The notes under the pieces were generated by a model. It saw nothing but the letters and a program-made list of their open reading frames with translations, was not told the origin of the DNA and searched no databases. Positions 9,518 through 18,419 of a stretch of DNA of 64,000 nucleotides are shown piece after piece (position 1 is the first letter of the stretch; the number at the start of each line of letters is the position of its first letter). Source of the DNA: Leifsonia shinshuensis (GTDB taxonomy: Bacteria; Actinomycetota; Actinomycetes; Actinomycetales; Microbacteriaceae); the NCBI RefSeq assembly GCF_013410375.1, contig NZ_JACCFL010000001.1, positions 2,790,001-2,854,000 of the forward strand. Reading direction: 5' to 3'. Position numbers and translations under genes: made by a program.

Positions 9518-10117
9518 ATGGAGAGCATGGACGGTCTCACCGACGCAGAACTCCGGTCCCGTGTCCGAGCCGGTGACGGCGCCGCGTTCGGTGTCGTCTA
9601 CGACCGGCATGTCCACCGGGTGTTCGGGCTCTGCCGGCGAGCGGCCGACTCCGTCGACGCGGCCGACGACCTCACCGCGCTCGTCTTCCTCGAAGCGTGG
9701 CGGAACCGGTCACGTGTTCGAATCGTCAACGGGTCGATCATCGGGTGGCTGCTTGTGACCGCCGGGTACGTCGCCCGCAACCACGCCCGTGCGGAACGTC
9801 GCTACCGCCGGTACCTGACCGCGGTGCCGACGGCAGAGCATGTACCGGACCCGAGCGACGAGGTTCTCCACCGTCTTGATGTGGAAGCGCGAACCCAGCG
9901 GGTCCAGCGAGCGATCACCAGGCTTAGCGCACGCGACCAGGAGGTGCTGACGCTCTGCGTCCTCGAGGAGCTGCCACTCGCCGATGTCAGCGGCGTGCTG
10001 CGGGTTCCGCTGGGAACGGTGAAGTCCAGGCTCAGCCGCGCGAAGGCACGGCTCGCGCAGCTGCTGTCCGAACCTGCCGGCGACCAGCCGGCGCGAACCG
10101 TCGAAGGGGGAATCTGA
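9518..10117 (+). CDS. ECF-type RNA polymerase sigma factor (199 aa)
   Basis: Region 2 is at about residues 18-85 (VYDRHVHRVFGLCRRAADSV, then an Asp-rich segment with FLEAWRNR). Region 4 is at about 128-180 (ITRLSARDQEVLTLCVLEEL, then an HTH with VPLGTVKSRLSRAKARL). Length and domain order fit extracytoplasmic-function sigma factors. An alternative ATG at 9527 is preceded closely by GGAGAG. The stop overlaps the start of the next gene (ATGA-type overlap at 10115-10117), so the membrane protein downstream is translationally coupled and is a candidate regulator of this sigma factor. Confidence 0.85.
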   Translation: MESMDGLTDAELRSRVRAGDGAAFGVVYDRHVHRVFGLCRRAADSVDAADDLTALVFLEAWRNRSRVRIVNGSIIGWLLVTAGYVARNHARAERRYRRYLTAVPTAEHVPDPSDEVLHRLDVEARTQRVQRAITRLSARDQEVLTLCVLEELPLADVSGVLRVPLGTVKSRLSRAKARLAQLLSEPAGDQPARTVEGGI

Positions 10118-10632
10118 TGCCCGCCACCCAGCAGGAACGCCGCGCAGCCATCCGGGAGGCGCTGGTCTCCGTCGCCGAGAAGAACACCTCGGCGAACCGC
10201 CGAATGCGGAACGCCCGGCGTGCGTGGATTCTCATTCCCGCCGCCGCAACTGCTGTCGCACTCACCGCTGGAGCGCTCGTGTTCGCTCAGTACGCAAACG
10301 TCACTGACAGGAGCTCTGTCGCATGTTTCGCCCGACCGGAACTGAACCCGTTCGGTGGTTTCCCGGGCACCCCCGCGGCGGTCGCCGACGAGAATGGCAA
10401 CGGCCCGGCGTCGATCGATGACGCGCGAGCCCTCTGCGCCGACCTGTGGGCTCAGAACATCCTCGACGCGGGCACCCCGAGCGGGACCGCATCGAAAGAC
10501 GCGTACGACCGCAGCTTCTCTCACCCCGTTCCGCCGCACCTTGCCGTGTGCATGATGGGCGACGGAACCGCCGCCGTGGTCCCTGGTGATGACACGGTCT
10601 GCGCGAAGCTGGGGCTGGCGGTGAAGCGTTAA
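10117..10632 (+). CDS. Membrane-anchored protein coupled to the sigma factor, possible anti-sigma (171 aa)
   Basis: The N-terminal 45 residues are cytoplasmic and basic. One membrane helix follows at about residues 47-70 (WILIPAAATAVALTAGALVF), then an exported domain of about 100 residues containing four Cys. The start overlaps the sigma-factor stop. This topology and coupling fit anti-sigma factors, but no classical zinc-binding HxxxCxxC motif is visible in the cytoplasmic part, so the role is inferred from context. Confidence 0.6.
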   Translation: MPATQQERRAAIREALVSVAEKNTSANRRMRNARRAWILIPAAATAVALTAGALVFAQYANVTDRSSVACFARPELNPFGGFPGTPAAVADENGNGPASIDDARALCADLWAQNILDAGTPSGTASKDAYDRSFSHPVPPHLAVCMMGDGTAAVVPGDDTVCAKLGLAVKR

Positions 10633-10801
10633 CTCGTGCCAGCAGTACCCGGCGCTGACGGCACGGGTAGAACGCCGGGACAGAACGGACCTTCTCGCTC
10701 CCCGGATACTCACGCCTCACAGCGAAGTGGTTCCCGCCAACCGACGGCGTCCCGCGTTCTGGGGCTGGGCCGACCTTTCCGCTTCTTCATAGTCTGAGTG
10801 A

Positions 10802-11338
10802 ATGCTCAGATTCGCCGCGCCAGCTCGCACGCTGACTGCATTTGCCCTCGTCATCGCTCTCGCAGGCTGCACAGCCCAATCCGTTTCCGACGCGACGTCT
10901 CAGATACCCACGAAGACCGCCACTGCATCCCCTACACCGCTGCCGACGCCGACTGTCATGACGTTGGAGGAGTCCGCCGCCGCTTACAAGGCCGGGGCGT
11001 GCCGTGTGAACGCGCAGGGGCAAATGTTCAACCAGGTGTGGACATCGGGCTCTGGTGACATCGGCGCCCTCCGACAAGCGGCTGCGACAGCGAGGGACGC
11101 CATGTCCACAACCGCCACCGCACTCGACCAAGGCAAATGGCCGGAAGAACTGAGAGCCGACATTGCGCTGGTCCGAGACGCCGACTTCGCACAGGCATCT
11201 ATCCTCGCTCAGATCGCGACCGCGCCGAACTGGGATTCGGCGATGACCAATGCCTTCCCCGCCCTCACCGAGGCGTCGGCCGCCAGCCAGCGCCTCCGCT
11301 CCCGACTCGGTCTTCCAGCCGACCCATCGGCGTGCTGA
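10802..11338 (+). CDS. Putative lipoprotein (178 aa)
   Basis: The signal peptide ends in the lipobox LAGC, with Cys23 as the predicted lipidated residue. A Thr/Pro-rich linker follows, then an alpha-helical domain from about residue 50 to the end with two further Cys. No named family is recognised. The stop codon overlaps the start of the next lipoprotein gene (TGATG), so the two form an operon and are probably both on the outer face of the membrane. Confidence 0.7.
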   Translation: MLRFAAPARTLTAFALVIALAGCTAQSVSDATSQIPTKTATASPTPLPTPTVMTLEESAAAYKAGACRVNAQGQMFNQVWTSGSGDIGALRQAAATARDAMSTTATALDQGKWPEELRADIALVRDADFAQASILAQIATAPNWDSAMTNAFPALTEASAASQRLRSRLGLPADPSAC

Positions 11339-11970
11339 TGTACCGCCGCCTTCTCGTCGCCACCGCGGTGCTGCTCTCAGTTGCAACAACCGCTGCCTGC
11401 TCAAACACTTCAACACCTTCGACACCAACAAGATCTGTCGTAGCCGAATCGGTAAATGTCCCTGACGTAGTTGGGCTGACACGTTCCGCCGCGCGGAAGA
11501 CGTTGCAGAACCGAGGTTTCGCTGCAGTGGACGGGAGTCTGGCCGCGACTGGGACCGATCCCAAGGTCACCGCACAGGAACCTGCGCCGGGCAGTAGAGC
11601 GGACCAGGGGGCCGTCGTGTCGCTTAAGTTTGCCGAGGACACCATCGCAGCAACGTCGCCCGCAGTTCAGGAATCCTCCCTGGTGCAGAAGATCAAAGCG
11701 CAGTTCCCGGGGTACCCGGTGGTAGTTTCGGTCGCCAGCGTCGACTCGCGAGTCTCGTACTGGTCCGGGCTCGGCGGGTCATCGGTAACACAGCTCGTCG
11801 CCGTGGCGCCAGGAGTGTACGAGGCATACAACCCGGCAGTACCCGACCTGAACCTTTACGTTGACTCCGGCCCGGTGATGGGTGACTGCATCCTCATCAA
11901 GGCGACGTTCCCCGACCGAGGCAGCACCTGCTGGGATGGCGTGCGAGCCGGCTCCGATGAGCCGAAATAG
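11338..11970 (+). CDS. PASTA-domain lipoprotein (210 aa)
   Basis: The ATG at 11338 sits in the TGATG overlap with the preceding lipoprotein, which decides this start over upstream in-frame codons. The signal peptide ends TTAAC with Cys21 as the lipidation site. A PASTA domain covers about residues 39-102 (VNVPDVVGLTRSAARKTLQN, then DPKVTAQEPAPGSRADQGA). PASTA domains bind peptidoglycan fragments or muropeptides in serine/threonine kinases and PBPs. Here it is fused to a C-terminal domain of about 100 residues with two Cys and unknown function. Confidence 0.8.
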   Translation: MYRRLLVATAVLLSVATTAACSNTSTPSTPTRSVVAESVNVPDVVGLTRSAARKTLQNRGFAAVDGSLAATGTDPKVTAQEPAPGSRADQGAVVSLKFAEDTIAATSPAVQESSLVQKIKAQFPGYPVVVSVASVDSRVSYWSGLGGSSVTQLVAVAPGVYEAYNPAVPDLNLYVDSGPVMGDCILIKATFPDRGSTCWDGVRAGSDEPK

Positions 11971-12150
11971 CTGATGTGAGCGCGAGGCGTTGCCGTCTAC
12001 GTTCTTCCAACGTAGCGGCCGGTACGGCTGGAGACAGGGTGAAGAGGCGGTTGGCGTGGAGATCACGCCCCTTCGTGCATCGCTGATGGGTTGGCAGCGG
12101 GCTCAGCTGTGGAACGCGACTCAGCGCGCTCGAGACGCCGACAGCGCGCT

Positions 12151-12984
12151 TTACGGCGTTCCGCGTTGTGACCGAGCGATACCGTCAGCGGCCACCCGGA
12201 GTGCAGTGACGTCATGAACGGTGGGCCCGTACCCGTCAGCTTCACTGATCAGGAAGCTCCTGGCGGCGCTGTCACGGTCGGCGACTCTGCTGCCGCGGGA
12301 CGTCCAGAGATCCGTCGCAGCGAGCTCGGCGGCCAATTCAGCAAACCGACCTTGGAGCGTCATGTACGTGGCAATAGCGTTGTCTTGCGCCCTGATTGAC
12401 GCGCGAGCGACTACTCGGGATCGCAGCACCTCATCGTCTACATCAAGAAGTGATTCCACGAGTGCGGATCCAACGGCGCGGCGCGTGTTGATGCTGGCGG
12501 CACGGAACTCGGGGTGAGCTTCTAGCTGGTCGACCAAATGGGTGGTCCGAGCTTCCTTAGCAGAGCGTTCCTTATCGAAGCGTTCTCGCCGGTCGATCTC
12601 GTTCACGACCAGCAGCTGGTTCAGCCTGCCTCGCCAGTCCGCAGCTGCGTAATAGGCCAAAGTGACTGCGCCGTGGATCCAGTAGACACCAACCGTGTCC
12701 ACATCGCCGACTTGATCATCGAAGATCCGGATCACCTCCGGGTCGAGTGGCCCAGCCGATGCCTCCACGGCTTCTTCAAGCTCGTCGCGATCGAGACGAG
12801 TGGTGGTGATGGTCGCGAGAGGCGTGAACGATGCCGATACGAGTTCGATGAGGTCATCGACGGTCGTGGATTCCTCATCCAGCGAAATCGCCGGCTCCGC
12901 GGCGAAGATGGCCTCCATAACACGCACACCACGCGCGGACAGACCCTCACGGATACGGTCAGCCAGCTCGCCCAGGTCGGTCAC
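12151..12984 (-). CDS. Hypothetical protein (277 aa)
   Basis: The product is acidic and predominantly helical, with many Ala, Glu and Asp and no signal peptide or membrane segment. A central YWIHGAVTLAYYAAADWRGR segment is the most distinctive part. The region after it is rich in Arg and Glu and probably coiled. No family is recognised. It lies 21 bases upstream of no other gene on its strand but shares orientation with the DUF2510 gene at 13002-14405, which is upstream and ends 17 bases before its start, so the two may be cotranscribed. Confidence 0.6.
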   Translation of the reverse strand: MTDLGELADRIREGLSARGVRVMEAIFAAEPAISLDEESTTVDDLIELVSASFTPLATITTTRLDRDELEEAVEASAGPLDPEVIRIFDDQVGDVDTVGVYWIHGAVTLAYYAAADWRGRLNQLLVVNEIDRRERFDKERSAKEARTTHLVDQLEAHPEFRAASINTRRAVGSALVESLLDVDDEVLRSRVVARASIRAQDNAIATYMTLQGRFAELAAELAATDLWTSRGSRVADRDSAARSFLISEADGYGPTVHDVTALRVAADGIARSQRGTP

Positions 12985-13001
12985 GAGCCGAGCCTAGCGT
13001 C

Positions 13002-14405
13002 CTAGCCGCCGAGTTTCGGCTGGGCGGCGCGCACCTGCGCCACCGTCTGCTCAAGTTCGTGAATGAGCTCGTCCCGCCGTCCGGTGAAGTCGGCTTGGGC
13101 CAAGGTGATCGTCATCTGCAGATCGAATGCGTAGCCTGGCTGGTATTGGAGCAAGGTCACTTTCTGACGGTTGCTGACCGCGATGGCCAGCTGGCCGGGC
13201 GCCGGCCAGTCCACACCAATCAGCTTGGCGAACAGCGACTCCCGGCTTTGCTTCTGCCCGAGGAACAACAACCTCGTCGACGTCACGATCAGGCTCCCTT
13301 GATCAACCGCCGTCGCCACGGTGGTGCGGTCGACGTGACCCTTCGTAGCTCCCACCGAGTACCGGACGGAGCGACCGCCGATCTTCGCGACCGGGATGCT
13401 CAGACCCTGATGGCCGCTGGTCCACGAGGTCTGCACCCGGTCCTCGATGAGCTGAACCGGGAATGACTGCCACCAGGTCTCCCCCGCCTTCAGCATGACG
13501 GGAGCACCGGCCGCTGAGGGCTTCTCGTCGCTAGCGAACCGGAGCGCGCGCTCGGCAATCGATAGGTCCGAACGCCACGACGCGAGACGCTTCTCCAGCT
13601 CTTCTGTTGCTTTCCTCAGTTCGCGGGCGTCCCGCCGCTGCTCGCGCGGAGACTTTCGCTCAGCAGCGACCGGGGTCAGCGCCGCGGTCCGCTGCCGATC
13701 CAATTCCCCCACCGACCTCGCCGCAGGAACCGTCAGTGCCGTAGACGTCGGCGGGACGACCTCGGGTCGCTCCCGCTTCGCTTCCCTCATGAGCGTGGCT
13801 GTTGCCTCTGGCTTCACCACTTCCCCACGCGCGGCCGCCTGCGCGAGAGGGATCTTCGGCCGAGCGGCTGCGACAGCATCAAGCATCCACAAGTGAAAGT
13901 CCGACCAGTCGTCGCGCATTGACTCCGGGCCGCCGGGAAGCACAATCGTCCACGGGTCCAGGTAACGGCCTTTCGGCTCAGCGGCATCACCGGTGACGAA
14001 GATCCGAAAAGCCCCGTTCCGCCACACGCCAGGCGGCTCGTACGTGATTGCGTCGATATTGTGCAACGAGAGCTCGCGCGACTTGCCGCGGAGAGTGAAT
14101 GTGACCGTGTCACCGTTCACGGTGACACGACCGTTGCGCGTCTTCGCCTCACGGACAACCGGCGCGGTGACCGATGCCGCCTCAAGGCCGTCGTCGTGCG
14201 TCGACAAAGCGGCGTCTGCCGTGGTCCCCGCGAGCGGAGACACCTGCGACGACATCGGCGGCTCGGTGGAGATGAGATGAGGCTGCTCAACGGTCGGCAC
14301 GCTCGGGAGGGGCGCGTAGTGTGCCGTCCAAGCCGTGCCGTCCCACCACCGCAGCTGACCTTGGCCATCCGGGTACCACCCGGCGGGCGCGTTCGCATCA
14401 CTCAC
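13002..14405 (-). CDS. DUF2510-domain protein (about 467 aa)
   Basis: The N-terminus carries the DUF2510 signature AGWYPDGQGQLRWWDGTAWT, which is common at the N-terminus of actinobacterial membrane-associated proteins. The remainder has a Pro/Ala-rich linker, a central domain with VTVNGDTVTFTLRGKSRELS that looks like a PH-like or SHOCT-associated beta domain, a basic coiled segment, and a second beta-rich domain. No membrane helix is evident. I place the start at the GTG at 14405, directly before SDANAPAGWYPDG. An in-frame start at 14429 would add eight residues. Confidence 0.65.
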   Translation of the reverse strand: MSDANAPAGWYPDGQGQLRWWDGTAWTAHYAPLPSVPTVEQPHLISTEPPMSSQVSPLAGTTADAALSTHDDGLEAASVTAPVVREAKTRNGRVTVNGDTVTFTLRGKSRELSLHNIDAITYEPPGVWRNGAFRIFVTGDAAEPKGRYLDPWTIVLPGGPESMRDDWSDFHLWMLDAVAAARPKIPLAQAAARGEVVKPEATATLMREAKRERPEVVPPTSTALTVPAARSVGELDRQRTAALTPVAAERKSPREQRRDARELRKATEELEKRLASWRSDLSIAERALRFASDEKPSAAGAPVMLKAGETWWQSFPVQLIEDRVQTSWTSGHQGLSIPVAKIGGRSVRYSVGATKGHVDRTTVATAVDQGSLIVTSTRLLFLGQKQSRESLFAKLIGVDWPAPGQLAIAVSNRQKVTLLQYQPGYAFDLQMTITLAQADFTGRRDELIHELEQTVAQVRAAQPKLGG

Positions 14406-14429
14406 GGCATTCAAGCTACAACCGGCCAA

Positions 14430-15087
14430 CCAGCACCGCCGTCACCCATTCGGAGGGCACCGCACATGCCCAAGCCGGGGGTTGAGGTGGCAGAGCCCGA
14501 AAAGCGACAGCCACATGGCTAGCTCGCTCGCTAGCTAGCTAGCTAGACAGCGACATGGCTAGCTCGCTCGCTCGCTCGCTAGCTAGGCAGGCGGTGTGGC
14601 TACTAGCTAGCTAGCTACAAACACGAAGGCATCGCCGAAGTTCATAGACTCTTTGGAGGTAGTGAGAATGATGCCTTGCGTCTCCAGAACAAGAGACTCA
14701 AATGCCAAACCGGGTCGAGATCCGAAGATCCGTCGACTCAGCCTTTGTCCGCACGAAAGCAGCACCGCGCCCCTACGATCTCATCCCCCGTCGGCGGGTC
14801 GTCACGTCACGCCGACGCCACGCGCTCGCACCGGTGCCGCTTCACGGTTCGCCACGTCCCGCGCCGCACCGCTGCGACCCGCTCTATGTCACGCTGGCGT
14901 CGCGGCGCGGCGATCCGGCCGCTGGACGTAGCGACCCGCCCAGCTGTTGCGCGTTCACAGCGGCTGGCCGTCCTGTCCGAACTCAGCGATCCGTTGCTCC
15001 GTGCCCCAGAGCCGCGGGTCGGTCCCGACCGCGACCCGAGTTCTTGAACTGACCGACCAGGCCCAGACGTAATATGAGGTGGTGTCC
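14430..15087. other. Intergenic region with CTAG-rich repeat, no firm gene
   Basis: Apart from the tetranucleotide repeat at 14516-14617, nothing firm is seen. A frame starting near 14653 has GGAGG at suitable spacing, but its product is Arg/Pro/Thr-rich with no domain, so I do not call it. The promoter of the TetR gene at 15088 should lie near the right end. Confidence 0.4.
14516..14617. repeat. CTAG/CTCG tetranucleotide repeat cluster
   Basis: Three runs of 4-bp units (AGCT/CGCT phase) lie at about 14517-14546, 14558-14586 and 14602-14617. The first two runs are each preceded by an ACATGG block, so the cluster also has a direct repeat of about 40 bp. CTAG occurs 11 times in about 100 bases. 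Confidence 0.85.
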
Positions 15088-15708
15088 ATGACAGCCGAAC
15101 CGCCCCTCGCGCGCCTCACCGCGCGAGGGGCTGCCACGCGGGAACGGATCGTCACTGCGGCAGCGGACCTGATGTACGTGCGCGGGGTCGGCGCCACCAC
15201 GTTGGATGACGTGCTCGCCGCGAGCGGTGTCAGCAAGTCACAGTTGTACCGGCACTTCGCGAACAAGGACCAGGTCGTTCGCGCGGTGATCGACCTGATG
15301 GGTGAGCGGGTGATCCAGCGCGAGCAGGATGCGCTGGGCCGCGTCTCCACGATCGCGGGCCTGCGCCGCTGGCGGGACGCGCTCGTACAGAACAACGCGC
15401 TGCGGCACGGCGCCTACGGCTGTTCTCTCGGCTCCTTCGCGTCCGAGGTCGCTGATCACGATGATGTCGCACGCCGGACGCTGATGGCGCTGTTCGCCGA
15501 GTGGAAGGATCTCATCGCCGGTGCGATCCGCCGGTTGCAGGAGAACGGCACCCTCGCGCCGGATGCGCCGGTGGAGGATCTCGCGACCGGCCTGCTTGCG
15601 GCGCTGCAGGGCGGGTACCTGCTCGCTCAGACCGCGGGCGACGTGGCGCCGATGGCGACGTCGCTCGACATGGCGCTCACGCATATCGAGAGCCTTTCGA
15701 CACACTGA
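15088..15708 (+). CDS. TetR/AcrR-family regulator (206 aa)
   Basis: An N-terminal helix-turn-helix spans about residues 13-60 (ATRERIVTAAADLMYVRGVG, then SGVSKSQLYRHFANKDQV), and a ligand-binding helical C-terminus follows. The ATG at 15088 is chosen over the GTG at 15079 because GAGGTGG (15076-15082) is correctly spaced for it. The 3' end overlaps the convergent MFS gene by 32 bases. It probably controls the divergent promoters at 17284-17472, where paired GGAC-N6-GTCC palindromes are seen. Confidence 0.85.
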   Translation: MTAEPPLARLTARGAATRERIVTAAADLMYVRGVGATTLDDVLAASGVSKSQLYRHFANKDQVVRAVIDLMGERVIQREQDALGRVSTIAGLRRWRDALVQNNALRHGAYGCSLGSFASEVADHDDVARRTLMALFAEWKDLIAGAIRRLQENGTLAPDAPVEDLATGLLAALQGGYLLAQTAGDVAPMATSLDMALTHIESLSTH

Positions 15709-16906
15709 CCAGCTCCGCGACGGGGTTCTTCGCGAACGCCGTCGTGTAGGCCGTGCCGATCAGTGCTAACACCGCGTAGCCGACGGCTATCTGCGGCACC
15801 GAGACCACAGCCGAGAGTTTCCCGGCGATCAGGCTCGGGATGGTCGCACCGGTGTAGCTGAGCAGGAAGATGACGGTGAAGATGGCCGCACGCTCCGTGA
15901 TGTTGCTGCCGGACACGAGGCCGTGCGTCACCGCGCTTATCGCGATGCCCTGCCCGACGCCGGCGACGATTGTCGCCACGAGGAACAGCGGCAGCGCTCC
16001 CGTCGCGTTCGCCGTGATGAGCCCGGCCCAGCCCAGCAGGAACGCGGCCATTCCGATCCGCTGCGCCGTGGCCGGTTTGAAGCGGTGTCCGACCGGCGCT
16101 CCGAACACGCTGGGGGCCATGTAGGCGGCGAAGACCAGCCCAAGGATCAGCGGACTCTTGGTGTGCAGTTGGTCCTCCACCAGCGCGGGGACGAACGCCT
16201 GGTAGAACGCGCCCGTGGCCCACGTCGGAAGGATCACCGCCGCGGCAACCGGCAGCAACGGCCGGACCTGGGGCGGCACCCTCACGCTCGGCCGCAGCGA
16301 GCTCCAGACGAACGACGCCTTGGTCACGGTCTCCGGGCTGAGGACGATCAGCACCGCGGACATGACCAGGAGCGCGATCGCGACTAGGTATGCCAGCTGC
16401 CGCGGCCACGGCGCGAACTGCACGAGCGCACCGGAGCCGATGGCACCGACGGCGAGCCCCAGCATCACGGTCTGGCTCGAGGCGACCGATGCCAGCCACG
16501 CGGGTCGCTTCGGGGCGGTATCCACGATGTAGGCGGCGAGGCTGCTGCTGGCCATGCCGGCGCCAAGCCCCATGAGCAGGCGACCGGCCACCAGCACGCC
16601 GATCGCGTGCACGTTCAGCAGCACCACGCATCCAGCGACCAGCACCGCGAGAGCGGTGACCGCGGCAGCCCGTCGGCCCACGTAGTTCGAGAGTCGGCCG
16701 AGGACGAGCAGCGTGCCGATGGTTCCGACCGAGTACGCCACCACGGTCAGCGCTATCGCTCCGTTCGTGAAGTGGTCCTGCGCCCGGTAGATGTTGAACA
16801 GCGGGATCGTCGATCCGACGGCCGCGAACGCCGCGATCAGGGCCACGACCGCCGAGACGAAGGCGAACAGCAGCCTCGTCTCGGGGCGGCGTTGTGCGTC
16901 CGCCAT
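15677..16906 (-). CDS. MFS transporter (409 aa)
   Basis: About 12 hydrophobic segments with the MFS loop-2/3 type motif (GRLSNYVGRRAAAV) at about residues 70-83 mark a major facilitator, most like drug or metabolite exporters. The ATG at 16906 overlaps the stop of the upstream SnoaL-like gene (TGATG), which decides the start and indicates translational coupling. It is convergent with, and overlaps by 32 bases, the TetR gene at 15088. Substrate unknown. Confidence 0.85.
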   Translation of the reverse strand: MADAQRRPETRLLFAFVSAVVALIAAFAAVGSTIPLFNIYRAQDHFTNGAIALTVVAYSVGTIGTLLVLGRLSNYVGRRAAAVTALAVLVAGCVVLLNVHAIGVLVAGRLLMGLGAGMASSSLAAYIVDTAPKRPAWLASVASSQTVMLGLAVGAIGSGALVQFAPWPRQLAYLVAIALLVMSAVLIVLSPETVTKASFVWSSLRPSVRVPPQVRPLLPVAAAVILPTWATGAFYQAFVPALVEDQLHTKSPLILGLVFAAYMAPSVFGAPVGHRFKPATAQRIGMAAFLLGWAGLITANATGALPLFLVATIVAGVGQGIAISAVTHGLVSGSNITERAAIFTVIFLLSYTGATIPSLIAGKLSAVVSVPQIAVGYAVLALIGTAYTTAFAKNPVAELVSVSKGSRYA

Positions 16907-17283
16907 CAGGACCCCGGTGCGATCGCGCACGCGGAGATGCAGTACCAGGAGCCGTCGCGCTTCTGATAGGCGTCCGTGTACAGCGCCTCCTGCACAGAGC
17001 CGTCGCTGACGAGTGTGTAACGAGCCCTGCCGTGGATCAGTGCCACATCCCCGAACAGCCGCACCCGCGACTCCAAGAGGGTGAGTCCGGTGAAGGGGCG
17101 TGGGCCAGCGATGTACCGGAGGTACTCCTCTCGGTTGCGGGTGACGCCTGGTGTCTGCACCACGAAGTCGTCCGCGAGCAGGGTCTTGAACCGCTCGGCG
17201 TCGCTGGCCTGGTCAGCCGCGTTGTAGTCGAGATTCAACTGCTCCAGAATGGCGACATCATCGGTGATCTGGTCGATGGTCAT
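16906..17283 (-). CDS. SnoaL-like / NTF2-fold protein (125 aa)
   Basis: Length and pattern fit the NTF2-like superfamily (SnoaL or DUF4440-type): an N-terminal helix, then LNLDYNAADQASDAERFKTL, LLADDFVV, and a closing strand set with GSWYCISACAIAP. Members are small-ligand isomerases, hydrolases or binding proteins. The ATG follows GGAGG at about 6 bases. It is the first gene of a two-gene unit with the MFS transporter and is divergent from the oxidoreductase gene at 17473. Confidence 0.75.
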   Translation of the reverse strand: MTIDQITDDVAILEQLNLDYNAADQASDAERFKTLLADDFVVQTPGVTRNREEYLRYIAGPRPFTGLTLLESRVRLFGDVALIHGRARYTLVSDGSVQEALYTDAYQKRDGSWYCISACAIAPGS

Positions 17284-17303
17284 GAAATTCCTCCATTTGT
17301 CGA

Positions 17304-17387
17304 CCCGTTCAAAACGGGACTAATTCGTCCAGTCTATGCGCCTAGCAATTGGCCGTTGACACATCATTGGACTATTTCGTCCCGTTT
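17304..17387. promoter_or_regulatory. Putative TetR operators in a divergent promoter region
   Basis: Two matched sites are seen: GGGACTAATTCGTCC (17316-17330) and GGACTATTTCGTCCCGTT (17369-17386). Both have GGAC and GTCC arms around a 6-bp centre, with flanking ACGGG/CCCGT half extensions. A further perfect inverted repeat, CCCGTT-CAA-AACGGG, lies at 17304-17318. They sit between the SnoaL/MFS genes and the oxidoreductase, which suits control by the TetR protein encoded at 15088. Confidence 0.6.
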
Positions 17388-17472
17388 GTGCTTACCATGT
17401 TCCCAGATTCGATCAGAAGGTCGAACCTAGAGACAGGAGCGGCCGCGAGGTCGCAGTGCAGGGAGGTGCCTG

Positions 17473-18390
17473 ATGAAGGCAGTAGTGGTGACCGACCAGG
17501 CCGAGGGTGCGGCCGGCATGAAGCTGACGGAGCGTCCGCAGCCGAAGCCCGCGATCAACGACGTGCTCGTCGAAGTGCACGCCGCAGGGTACGTCCCGAC
17601 CGAGATCGACTGGCCCTCCACGTGGGCCGACCGCGCGGGCAAACCCAAAACGCCCTCCATTCTTGGCCACGATCTCGCCGGGGTCGTCACGGCTCTCGGT
17701 TACGGCACCACCGGGCTTAGCATCGGCCAGCGCGTCATCGGGATTTCCGATTGGCACCGCGACGGCACCCTCGCCGAGTACGTCGCCGTCGAGTCCCGGA
17801 ACCTCGCCCCGCTTCCCGGTGACATGGACTTCACTGTCGGCGCGAGCCTGCCCATCTCCGGACTCACGGCCTGGCAGGGCCTGTTCCAGCACGGCCGCCT
17901 CCAGGCGGGGCAGACCGTCCTCGCTCACGGAGCCGCGGGCGCGGTGGGCACGATGGTCACCCAGCTCGCTCGCGAGGCCGGCGCGTATGTCATCGGCACC
18001 GGCCGCGCCGGCGACCGCGATAAGGCGCTCGACTACGGCTCGCACGAGTTCGTCGACCTCGAGAACGAGGACCTCGAAGACCTCGGCAAGGTCGACCTGG
18101 TCTTCGATGTCATCGGCGGCTCCATCCAGGAGCGCTCGGTCCCGCTGATCCGTCCGGGCGGGACCCTGGTCACCATCAACGGGCTCGGCGACATCCGCCC
18201 GGAGGAAGGGCTCGCTGTCGACTTCGTCGTGGAGTCTGTGCCCTCTCAGCTCACCGAGATCATCCAGCGGGTCCGCGACGGGCGCCTGCGCACCAACATC
18301 GGCACCATCGCCCCGATCGACGACGCGATCGCGGCCCTCAACCCCGCCCAGCGGCGCAAGGGCAAGACCATCATCACCTTCCGTCCTTGA
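17473..18390 (+). CDS. Zinc-less quinone oxidoreductase-type MDR enzyme (305 aa)
   Basis: This is a medium-chain dehydrogenase/reductase of the quinone-oxidoreductase branch. The N-terminal GroES-like fold contains LGHDLAGVV at about residue 63. The NAD(P)-binding fold has HGAAGAVGTMVTQLAREAGA at about residues 153-172. No structural or catalytic zinc Cys pattern is visible. The ATG at 17473 follows GGGAGG at good spacing. The GNAT gene follows 29 bases later, so they are probably cotranscribed. Substrate unknown. Confidence 0.85.
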   Translation: MKAVVVTDQAEGAAGMKLTERPQPKPAINDVLVEVHAAGYVPTEIDWPSTWADRAGKPKTPSILGHDLAGVVTALGYGTTGLSIGQRVIGISDWHRDGTLAEYVAVESRNLAPLPGDMDFTVGASLPISGLTAWQGLFQHGRLQAGQTVLAHGAAGAVGTMVTQLAREAGAYVIGTGRAGDRDKALDYGSHEFVDLENEDLEDLGKVDLVFDVIGGSIQERSVPLIRPGGTLVTINGLGDIRPEEGLAVDFVVESVPSQLTEIIQRVRDGRLRTNIGTIAPIDDAIAALNPAQRRKGKTIITFRP

Positions 18391-18419
18391 ATCTCAGAAC
18401 TCCCCGGAGGCAAGAACTC

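Noticed and set aside
14653..14931. Frame with a fair ribosome site after the CTAG cluster
   Set aside because: The protein is Arg/Pro/Thr-rich and overlaps other equally plausible frames; no domain.
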